A DNA stretch of 64,000 nucleotides from Nocardioides sp. URHA0032 (GTDB lineage Bacteria > Actinomycetota > Actinomycetes > Propionibacteriales > Nocardioidaceae). The notes beneath the pieces are model-generated. The model saw nothing but the letters and a program-made list of their open reading frames with translations. It made no database searches and was not told the DNA's origin. Both the position numbers and the translations under genes were made by a program. Below, in pieces: positions 26,643-32,887 of this stretch (positions are counted from its first letter, which is position 1; the number at the start of each line of letters is the position of its first letter). The stretch covers positions 372,001-436,000 of the forward strand of contig NZ_KK211160.1 of the NCBI RefSeq assembly GCF_000620645.1, written 5' to 3'.

Positions 26643-27542
26643 ATGACGCATCGGATCGGCGTTGTCGGCGCGGGACGCGTCGGCGCTGTCCTGGCCGCCG
26701 CCCTCCAGTCCGCCGGCCACACGGTCGTGGCCGCCGCCGGCGAGTCGGACGCCTCGCGCTTCCGCATCGCCGACCTGCTGCCGGGCGTGGCCCACGCGAA
26801 GCCGACCGACGTCGCCCGCGCGTGCGACCTCCTGCTCCTGACCGTCCCCGACGACATGCTCGCGAACGTCGTCACGGTGCTCAGCGACAGCGGTGCCATC
26901 CGGCCGGGCCAGTACGTCGTGCACACCTCCGGTCGGCACGGTCTGGCCGTCCTCGAGCCCGCCCGCCGCATCGGCGCGCACGTCGTGGCGATGCACCCCG
27001 CGATGACCTTCACCGGCACCGCCATCGACCTGGACCGGCTGGCTGGCTGCGTCTTCGGCCTGACCGCGGCCGACGCGGAGCGCGCGTTCGCGGAGGGGCT
27101 GGTCGCGGACCTCGGTGGCCGCTCTATGTGGGTGCCCGAGGAGATGCGCACGCTCTACCACGCGGGTCTCGCGCACGGGGCGAACCACCTGGTCACGCTG
27201 GTGACGCAGGCGATGGAGCTGCTGGCCGCTGCCGGCGCCGACGACCCCGCCGGCACCCTGCGCCCGCTGCTGACCGCCGCTCTCGACAACGCCCTCGACC
27301 AAGGCGACTCCGCGCTCACCGGCCCGATCGTCCGCGGTGACGTGAACACCGTCCGGGCCCACCTCGCCGACATCGCGGCGAACGCGCCCCACACAATGCC
27401 GTCGTACGTCGCCCTCGCCCGCGACACCCTCGACCGGGTGGTCACCGACGGCCGGGTCCTCCCGATCCGCGCGGCCGCGATCCGCCGGGTCGTCGACGAC
27501 GCCGAACGCACCGCCCAGCTCCAGGCCGCGCGACGCCGATGA
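26643..27542 (+). CDS. Rossmann-fold and DUF2520 domain protein
   Basis: A 299-residue protein with an N-terminal NAD(P)-binding Rossmann segment GVVGAGRVGAVLAAAL (about 5-20) and a helical C-terminal DUF2520 domain, like 6-phosphogluconate dehydrogenase-type oxidoreductases. Proteins of this family sit immediately before panC in many actinobacteria, and a pantoate or ketopantoate-related reductase role has been suggested from position; no activity is evident from sequence. ATG at 26643 is preferred over an in-frame GTG at 26607 because the fold begins there. It overlaps panC by 4 bp. Confidence 0.7.
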   Translation: MTHRIGVVGAGRVGAVLAAALQSAGHTVVAAAGESDASRFRIADLLPGVAHAKPTDVARACDLLLLTVPDDMLANVVTVLSDSGAIRPGQYVVHTSGRHGLAVLEPARRIGAHVVAMHPAMTFTGTAIDLDRLAGCVFGLTAADAERAFAEGLVADLGGRSMWVPEEMRTLYHAGLAHGANHLVTLVTQAMELLAAAGADDPAGTLRPLLTAALDNALDQGDSALTGPIVRGDVNTVRAHLADIAANAPHTMPSYVALARDTLDRVVTDGRVLPIRAAAIRRVVDDAERTAQLQAARRR

Positions 27543-28423
27543 GCTCGGGCCCCGCCCTCGCGAGCACGCGCGAGGAGCTCGCCACGCTGCTCGCGGACGC
27601 CCGCGGGCCGGTCGGCTTCGTGCCGACGATGGGGGCCCTGCACGAAGGGCACGCCAGCCTGCTGCGGGTCGCCCGGGAGCACATCGGCGGCGGACCCCTC
27701 GTCGTGTCGATCTTCGTGAACCCCCTGCAGTTCGGGCCGACGGAGGACCTGGACCGCTACCCACGCACGCTCGACGCCGACCTGGAGATCTGCGCGCGCG
27801 AGGGTGTGGACGTCGTGTTCGTCCCCAGCGTCGACGAGGTCTACCCGGGCGGAGAGCCTCAGGTCACGATCCAGCCCGGCCCGCTCGCGAAGGTGCTCGA
27901 GGGCAGGACCCGGCCCGGCCACTTCCGCGGCGTGCTGACCGTGATCGCCAAGCTGTTCGGGCTGGTGCGGCCCGAGGTCGCGGTCTTCGGGCAGAAGGAC
28001 TACCAGCAGCTCGCGCTGATCCGCCGGATGGTGGTCGACCTCAACATGGGCGTGGAGGTCGTCGGCGCCGAGACCGTGCGCGAGGAGGACGGGCTCGCGC
28101 TGTCCAGCCGCAACCGGTACCTCGATCCCGACCAGCGCGCGCAGGCCGCGACCCTGAGCCGGGTGCTGCGCGCCGCCCAGGACGCGGCGGAGTACGGCGC
28201 CGCGAGCGCCCTCGCCGCCGCCCGTGCCGAGCTGCGGGCCGCCCAGGGGGTCGACCTCGACTACCTGGTGGTCACCGACCCGGACCTGGGCGCGCTGCCC
28301 GACGACGTACCTCCCGGGACCGAGGCCCGCGCGCTCATCGCCGCCCGCGTCGGTAGCACCCGGCTGATCGACAACATGCCGCTCGTGCTCGGGCGAGCAA
28401 CCGCACCCCCGAAGGACTCCTGA
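27539..28423 (+). CDS. panC: Pantothenate synthetase (pantoate-beta-alanine ligase)
   Basis: A 294-residue enzyme joining pantoate and beta-alanine with ATP. Visible are the HIGH-type signature PTMGALHEGHASLL (about 25-38), FVNPLQFGPTEDL (about 61), FGQKDYQQLALIRRMV (about 153) and the KMSKS-like LSSRNRYL (about 184). It overlaps the preceding gene by ATGA and shares one base with panD, so beta-alanine and pantothenate production are coupled. The C-terminal ten residues are non-conserved. Confidence 0.95.
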   Translation: MSSGPALASTREELATLLADARGPVGFVPTMGALHEGHASLLRVAREHIGGGPLVVSIFVNPLQFGPTEDLDRYPRTLDADLEICAREGVDVVFVPSVDEVYPGGEPQVTIQPGPLAKVLEGRTRPGHFRGVLTVIAKLFGLVRPEVAVFGQKDYQQLALIRRMVVDLNMGVEVVGAETVREEDGLALSSRNRYLDPDQRAQAATLSRVLRAAQDAAEYGAASALAAARAELRAAQGVDLDYLVVTDPDLGALPDDVPPGTEARALIAARVGSTRLIDNMPLVLGRATAPPKDS

Positions 28424-28842
28424 TGCTGCGCACCATGATGAAGAGCAAGATCCACCGGGCCACGGTCACCCAGGCCGACCTGCACTACGTCGGCTCGGTC
28501 ACCGTCGACGAGGACCTCCTCGATGCCGCCGACCTGCTGCCGGGCGAGCTCGTGCACATCGTCGACATCACCAACGGTGCCCGCCTCGAGACCTACACGA
28601 TCGCCGGCGAGCGCGGCTCGGGCGTGATCGGGATCAACGGCGCCGCGGCCCGGCTCGTGCACCCCGGCGACCTCGTGATCCTCATCGGCTACGGCCAGCT
28701 GGAGACCGCCGAGGCAAGGGAGCTGAAGCCGCACGTGGTGTTCGTGGACGCGGACAACAAGATCCTGGCGACCGGCTACGACCCGGCCGAGGCCGTCGCA
28801 GGGACCGGCCTGGTCCGTGGTGACCAGCCGGCCCAGCGGTAG
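28423..28842 (+). CDS. panD: Aspartate 1-decarboxylase
   Basis: A 139-residue pyruvoyl enzyme making beta-alanine from L-aspartate. The self-cleavage site is the Gly-Ser of LHYVGSVTV (about residues 24-25), where Ser becomes the pyruvoyl group; TNGARLETY and GSGVIGINGAAARL are conserved around the active site. Its ATG shares one base with the panC stop. The following nadB also consumes aspartate, so this operon draws two cofactor precursors from the same amino acid. Confidence 0.95.
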   Translation: MLRTMMKSKIHRATVTQADLHYVGSVTVDEDLLDAADLLPGELVHIVDITNGARLETYTIAGERGSGVIGINGAAARLVHPGDLVILIGYGQLETAEARELKPHVVFVDADNKILATGYDPAEAVAGTGLVRGDQPAQR

Positions 28843-28851
28843 CCTGCGGCA

Positions 28852-30558
28852 ATGTCCTCAGCGTCCACCGCTCCGGTACGCCGCGTGCCCGGTCGCCTGG
28901 TCGCGCCGGAGCCCGGCTGGACCACCACCGCCGACGTCGTCGTCGTCGGCTCCGGCATCGCCGGGCTGACCGCCGCTCTGCGGCTTCGCGGCCAGGTCGA
29001 GAAGATCCTCGTCGTCACCAAGGACGTGCTGGCCGCCGGCTCCACCCAGTGGGCGCAGGGCGGCATCGCCGCCGCGCTCGGCCCCGGCGACACTCCCGCC
29101 GAGCACGAGGAGGACACCCTCGTGGCGGGTGCCGGTGCCTGCGACCGCGAGGCCGTGCGGGTGCTGGTCACCGAGGGACCGGACGCCGTGCGCGAGCTGA
29201 TCGCCCTGGGCACCAACTTCGACCACGACCCGGACGGCGAGCTCTCGCTGACCCGGGAGGGCGGCCACCACCGGGACCGGATCGCGCACGCCGGCGGCGA
29301 CGCCACCGGCGCGGAGATCCAGCGCGCGCTGATCGCCGCGATCGAGCAGGCACCCGAGATCGAGGTGGTCCAGCACGCACTGGCCGTCGACCTGCTGCTC
29401 GCCGGCGACGGCGGCGTCGCGGGCCTGACCCTGCACGTGATGGGGGAGGGTCAGCGAGACGGCGTCGGCGCCGTCCGCTGCCGGGCGGTGGTGCTCGCGA
29501 GCGGTGGCCTGGGCCAGGTGTTCTCCCAGACCACGAACCCGGTCGTCTCCACCGGAGACGGCATGGCGGTCGCCCTGCGGGCGGGCGCGGTGCTGCGCGA
29601 CCTCGAGTTCGTGCAGTTCCACCCGACGGTGATGTACCTCGGCCCCGACTCCCACGGCCAGCAGCCGCTGATCTCCGAGGCGGTGCGGGGCGAGGGCGCC
29701 TTCCTGGTGGACTTCGAGGGCCACCGCTTCATGCAGGGCGAGCACGAGCTCGCCGACCTCGCCCCGCGCGACGTGGTCGCGAAGGCGATCATGCGGCGGA
29801 TGATCGAGACCGGACAGCCGCACATGTGGCTCGACGCCCGCCAGCTCGGTCTCCCGGCGAGCGAAGCGAGGCGCGCCGGTGATCGAGTAGGCGGCGAGGA
29901 ACGAGCCGCCGTATCGAGATTCTGGGAGCGCCGGTTCCCGACGATCCTCGCCACCTGCCGGCGGTACGGCATCGACCCGGTGACCGACCTGATCCCGGTG
30001 GCGCCCGCGTGCCACTACGCGTCCGGCGGCGTCCGCACGGACCTGTGGGGCCGCAGCAACGTCCCGGGCCTGTACGCGACCGGCGAGGTCGCCTGCTCGG
30101 GCGTGCACGGTGCGAACCGGCTGGCCTCCAACTCGCTGCTCGAGGGGCTGGTGTTCTCCCGCCGGATCGCGCAGGTGCTGCCCGGCGAGCTCCGGGCGCT
30201 GCAGCCGCCCGCACCGGACACCCGCACCCCGGGCCTGGTGCCGGGCACGCTCCGGCGCGACCTGCAGGAGGTGATGACCTCGCGCGTCGGCGTGCTGCGC
30301 AACGCCGAGGGCCTCGTCGACGCCACGAGCCTGCTGGACAAGCTGGCCGGGACGAGCGCCGACGTCGTCGACCAGGACTCGTGGGAGACCACCAACCTGC
30401 TGACGATCAGCACCGCGCTCGCGGACGCCGCCGCACTGCGCGAGGAGACCCGCGGCTCGCACTGGCGCGAGGACTTCCCCGAGCGCGACGACCTGCACTT
30501 CGCCGGACACTTCGACGCGGTCATGGCCGACGGCGCGACCACATTGGAGCTCCGGTGA
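28852..30558 (+). CDS. nadB: L-aspartate oxidase with a 23-residue repeat-derived insertion
   Basis: A 568-residue flavoenzyme oxidising L-aspartate to iminoaspartate for NAD synthesis. FAD motif VVVGSGIAGLTAALRL (about 24-39), the substrate region STQWAQGGIAAALG and the ACHYASGGVRTD / GVHGANRLASNSLLEG segments are intact. Between LDARQLG and FWERRFPTI, residues 334-356 are an extra LPASEARRAGDRVGGEERAA-type stretch encoded by a palindromic repeat (29851-29919). It has its own -10 box TAGCCT (28840-28845) 6 bp before the ATG. nadA, the usual partner, is not in the window. Confidence 0.93.
   Translation: MSSASTAPVRRVPGRLVAPEPGWTTTADVVVVGSGIAGLTAALRLRGQVEKILVVTKDVLAAGSTQWAQGGIAAALGPGDTPAEHEEDTLVAGAGACDREAVRVLVTEGPDAVRELIALGTNFDHDPDGELSLTREGGHHRDRIAHAGGDATGAEIQRALIAAIEQAPEIEVVQHALAVDLLLAGDGGVAGLTLHVMGEGQRDGVGAVRCRAVVLASGGLGQVFSQTTNPVVSTGDGMAVALRAGAVLRDLEFVQFHPTVMYLGPDSHGQQPLISEAVRGEGAFLVDFEGHRFMQGEHELADLAPRDVVAKAIMRRMIETGQPHMWLDARQLGLPASEARRAGDRVGGEERAAVSRFWERRFPTILATCRRYGIDPVTDLIPVAPACHYASGGVRTDLWGRSNVPGLYATGEVACSGVHGANRLASNSLLEGLVFSRRIAQVLPGELRALQPPAPDTRTPGLVPGTLRRDLQEVMTSRVGVLRNAEGLVDATSLLDKLAGTSADVVDQDSWETTNLLTISTALADAAALREETRGSHWREDFPERDDLHFAGHFDAVMADGATTLELR
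29851..29919 (+). repeat. REP-like palindromic element inserted in frame in nadB
   Basis: Exactly 69 bp, so the frame is kept. It contains two nested palindromes, CCGGCG...CGCCGG and GGCGGC-9-GCCGCC, and uses codons rare in this genome (CGA, GTA, GAA, AGA). Read on the minus strand its core, TCTCGATACGGCGGCTCGTT, matches the folB repeat core. Confidence 0.75.
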
Positions 30559-31430
30559 CCTCGCCGTACGACGACGAGCTGGCCGCGTCCGGCCTCGACC
30601 CGGAGGCGGTGCTCGCCCAGGTCCGGTCCGCGCTCGCGGAGGACCTGCCGCGCGAGGACGTGACGAGCGTGGCGACCATCTCCGCCGACGCCCACGGCTG
30701 CGGGGTGTTCGCCGCCCGCGAGCCGGGTGTGGTCGCCGGTCTGGGCGTCGCGGCCCTGGTCTTCCATGCCGTCATGGGCGAGAGCGTCGAGGTCACGGAC
30801 CGGGTGCCGGACGGCACCAGGGTGGAGCCCGGCGACGTCGTGATGCGCGTGTCCGGCCCGACCCGCGGGTTGCTCACCGCCGAGCGCACCGCGCTCAACT
30901 ACGCCAGCCACCTCTCCGGCGTCGCGACCGCCACGTCGCACTGGGTGGAGGCGCTGGCCGGGACCAGCGCGCGGGTGCTGGACACCCGCAAGACCCTGCC
31001 GACGTTCCGCGCGCTGCAGAAGTACGCCGTGCGCTGCGGTGGCGGCGTGAACCACCGCTTCAGCCTCAGCGACCGGGCGATGGTCAAGGACAACCACGTC
31101 GTCGCCGCCGGCGGAGTGGTGCCGGCGTACGAGGCCGTGCGCGCGGCGTACCCCGACCTGCGCGTCGAGGTCGAGGTCACCGACCTCGACCAGCTGCGCG
31201 AGCTGCTCGACGCCGGCTGCACCGAGATCCTGCTCGACAACATGGACACCGCCACGATGGCCGAGGCGGTGCGTTTCACGGCCGGCCGGGCCACCCTCGA
31301 GGCCTCCGGCGGGCTCACCATCGAGCGGGCCCGTGAGGTCGCCCAAACCGGCGTGGACTTCATCTCGGTCGGCGCGCTCACCCACTCGGTGAAGGTCTTC
31401 GACCTCGGACTCGACCTCTCCGAGGGCTGA
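30555..31430 (+). CDS. nadC: Nicotinate-nucleotide pyrophosphorylase (carboxylating)
   Basis: A 291-residue quinolinate phosphoribosyltransferase making nicotinate mononucleotide from quinolinate and PRPP. Motifs include LTAERTALNYASHLSG (about 107-122), DTRKTLPTFRALQKYAVRCG (about 142-161) with active-site Arg/Lys, HRFSLSDRAMVKDNH (about 166) and DNMDTATM near 230. GTG at 30555 overlaps the nadB stop (GTGA). The open frame upstream of it lies inside nadB and is not coding. Confidence 0.95.
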   Translation: MTSPYDDELAASGLDPEAVLAQVRSALAEDLPREDVTSVATISADAHGCGVFAAREPGVVAGLGVAALVFHAVMGESVEVTDRVPDGTRVEPGDVVMRVSGPTRGLLTAERTALNYASHLSGVATATSHWVEALAGTSARVLDTRKTLPTFRALQKYAVRCGGGVNHRFSLSDRAMVKDNHVVAAGGVVPAYEAVRAAYPDLRVEVEVTDLDQLRELLDAGCTEILLDNMDTATMAEAVRFTAGRATLEASGGLTIERAREVAQTGVDFISVGALTHSVKVFDLGLDLSEG

Positions 31431-31432
31431 CG

Positions 31433-32206
31433 ATGGCCCTGCTCGCCGCCGACATCGGCAACAGCCACACGCTCCTGGGCCTGCTCGCCGACGGCGAGGT
31501 CACCGCTGACTGGCGGGTGGCGACCGACGAGCGGCGCACCTCGGACGAGTGGGCGGTGCTGCTCCGGGGCCTCCTCGGCACCGGCCTCGACGAGGTAGAC
31601 GGGATCGCGGTCTGCGCGACCGTCCCGGCGGTGCTGCACGAGTGGCGGGACATGCTGGCGCGGCACTTCGCCGACGTGCCCTGCCTGGTGGTCGAGCCGG
31701 GGGTCCGGACCGGCATTCCGGTGCTCATGGACAACCCGCGCGAGGTCGGCACCGACCGGATCATCAATGCGCTCGCCGCGGTCCACGAATACGGCGGGCC
31801 GGCGATCGTCGTCGACTTCGGCGGCACCGCGACCACGTTCGACGTGGTCAATGCCAAAGGACAGTACGTCGGCGGCGCGATCTCGCCGGGAATCGAGATC
31901 TCCCTCGAGGCGCTCGGTCGACGCGGCGCCCAGCTGCGCAAGGTGGAATTGCAGCGACCGCGCACCGTGATTGCGAAGAACACCGTCGAGGCACTCCAGT
32001 CGGGAATGGTTTTCGGCGTGGCCAGCCAGGTGGAGGGCATCGTCGCCCGGATGACGGCAGAGCTGGGCGAGCAGCCATCCAGGGTGCAGGTGATCGCGAC
32101 CGGTTATCTCGCCGGCCTGGTTCTCGACGAATGCACCTGCTTCACCCACCACGCACCGTGGCTGACGTTGCGCGGGCTCGAGCTGGCATTCACCCGCAAT
32201 AGGTGA
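31433..32206 (+). CDS. coaX: Type III pantothenate kinase
   Basis: A 257-residue kinase phosphorylating pantothenate, the committed step of CoA synthesis, and completing the CoA branch started by panC and panD. N-terminal DIGNSHTLLGL (phosphate 1 motif), VGTDRIINALA (about 103) and VDFGGTATTFDVV (about 124) are the ASKHA-type ATP-binding motifs. The ATG follows nadC by 2 bp. The last 400 bp have more A/T-ending codons (AAT, GTG GAA TTG, ATG GTT TTC) than the rest of the operon, grading into the AT-rich lsr2 promoter region. Confidence 0.93.
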   Translation: MALLAADIGNSHTLLGLLADGEVTADWRVATDERRTSDEWAVLLRGLLGTGLDEVDGIAVCATVPAVLHEWRDMLARHFADVPCLVVEPGVRTGIPVLMDNPREVGTDRIINALAAVHEYGGPAIVVDFGGTATTFDVVNAKGQYVGGAISPGIEISLEALGRRGAQLRKVELQRPRTVIAKNTVEALQSGMVFGVASQVEGIVARMTAELGEQPSRVQVIATGYLAGLVLDECTCFTHHAPWLTLRGLELAFTRNR

Positions 32207-32241
32207 TGGCGCACACCCCGAAATGGGAAAAGTATTCGTCT

Positions 32242-32280
32242 TGTGGGAGCATGGGAAATAGTCCAATACCTATTCCCACA
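32242..32280. promoter_or_regulatory. Inverted repeat in the AT-rich region before lsr2
   Basis: TGTGGGA (32242-32248) pairs with TCCCACA (32274-32280), and inside it GGGAAATAG faces CTATTCCC. It sits just before the lsr2 start, in the most AT-rich stretch of the window, and is a candidate operator or mRNA hairpin. Confidence 0.45.
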
Positions 32281-32294
32281 GTGAGGTCTAAGAA

Positions 32295-32624
32295 ATGGCC
32301 CAGAAGGTCAACATTGTTCTCGTCGACGATATCGACGGGAGTGAGGCGACGGAGACCGTCTCCTTCGGTCTCGACGGCACGACCTACGAGATCGACCTGA
32401 ACGAGAAGAACGCGGCGAAGCTGCGCGACTCGCTCTCCGGCTACATCGGCCACGGCCGCAAGGTGGGTGCGGCCCCGCGCCGGGGGCGACGCTCCGCAGC
32501 TGCCGCGGCGAACGGACCCAGCGCCCGGGAGATCCGGGACTGGGCGCGCTCCAACGGCCACGACGTCCCCGACCGGGGCCGGGTGTCGGCCGACGTACGG
32601 GCGGCGTACGACAACGCGCATTGA
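32295..32624 (+). CDS. lsr2: Lsr2 family nucleoid-associated protein
   Basis: A 109-residue xenogeneic silencer that bridges AT-rich DNA. The N-terminal dimerisation domain starts AQKVNIVLVDDIDG and contains TVSFGLDGTTYEIDL; the C-terminal DNA-binding domain has the SAREIRDWARSNG helix and the AT-hook-like RGR loop (DRGRVS, about residue 93). Length matches the family. GAGG lies 8 bp before the ATG. The gene is preceded by an AT-rich stretch, as expected if Lsr2 silences its own promoter. Confidence 0.95.
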   Translation: MAQKVNIVLVDDIDGSEATETVSFGLDGTTYEIDLNEKNAAKLRDSLSGYIGHGRKVGAAPRRGRRSAAAAANGPSAREIRDWARSNGHDVPDRGRVSADVRAAYDNAH

Positions 32625-32650
32625 TCACGCCCCCGCGACGGGGTGTCGAG

Positions 32651-32680
32651 ACCCAGCAAGACGACACCCAGCAAGACGAC
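32651..32680 (+). repeat. Two perfect tandem 15-bp repeats
   Basis: ACCCAGCAAGACGAC occurs at 32651-32665 and again directly at 32666-32680, in the gap between lsr2 and clpC, just before the terminator hairpin. Confidence 0.9.
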
Positions 32681-32682
32681 AC

Positions 32683-32711
32683 AGGGCGGTGACCACGCTG
32701 GTCACCGCCCT
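32683..32711 (+). terminator. Hairpin terminator after lsr2
   Basis: A perfect 13-bp stem (AGGGCGGTGACCA with TGGTCACCGCCCT) and a 3-nt loop, followed by TGTTCC. It separates the lsr2 transcript from clpC. Confidence 0.8.
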
Positions 32712-32785
32712 GTTCCGTCCCACCGGGTCTCGACGCGCCCGTCAGGGCTTCGCGTGCGTCGCTCACGCGCTGCTGCTGCCCCCGT

Positions 32786-32834
32786 GTTCGCTCTCAGCGG
32801 ACTGACTGGGCTGCGATCGGGGAACGCGTAGGCT
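32786..32834 (+). promoter_or_regulatory. clpC promoter with a ClgR-type box
   Basis: GTTCGC-TCTCA-GCG (32786-32799) matches the GTTCGC-N5-GCG box described for the actinobacterial activator ClgR. The -10 TAGGCT is at 32829-32834 with a poor -35 (about 32806), fitting an activator-dependent promoter. The gap 32712-32785 also holds a degenerate REP-like palindrome (32724-32769). Confidence 0.5.
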
Positions 32835-32887
32835 GTCCGTGGGGTTGGAGTCCACGTAGCCCCACCGAAGCTTCAGGAGCGATGCGC

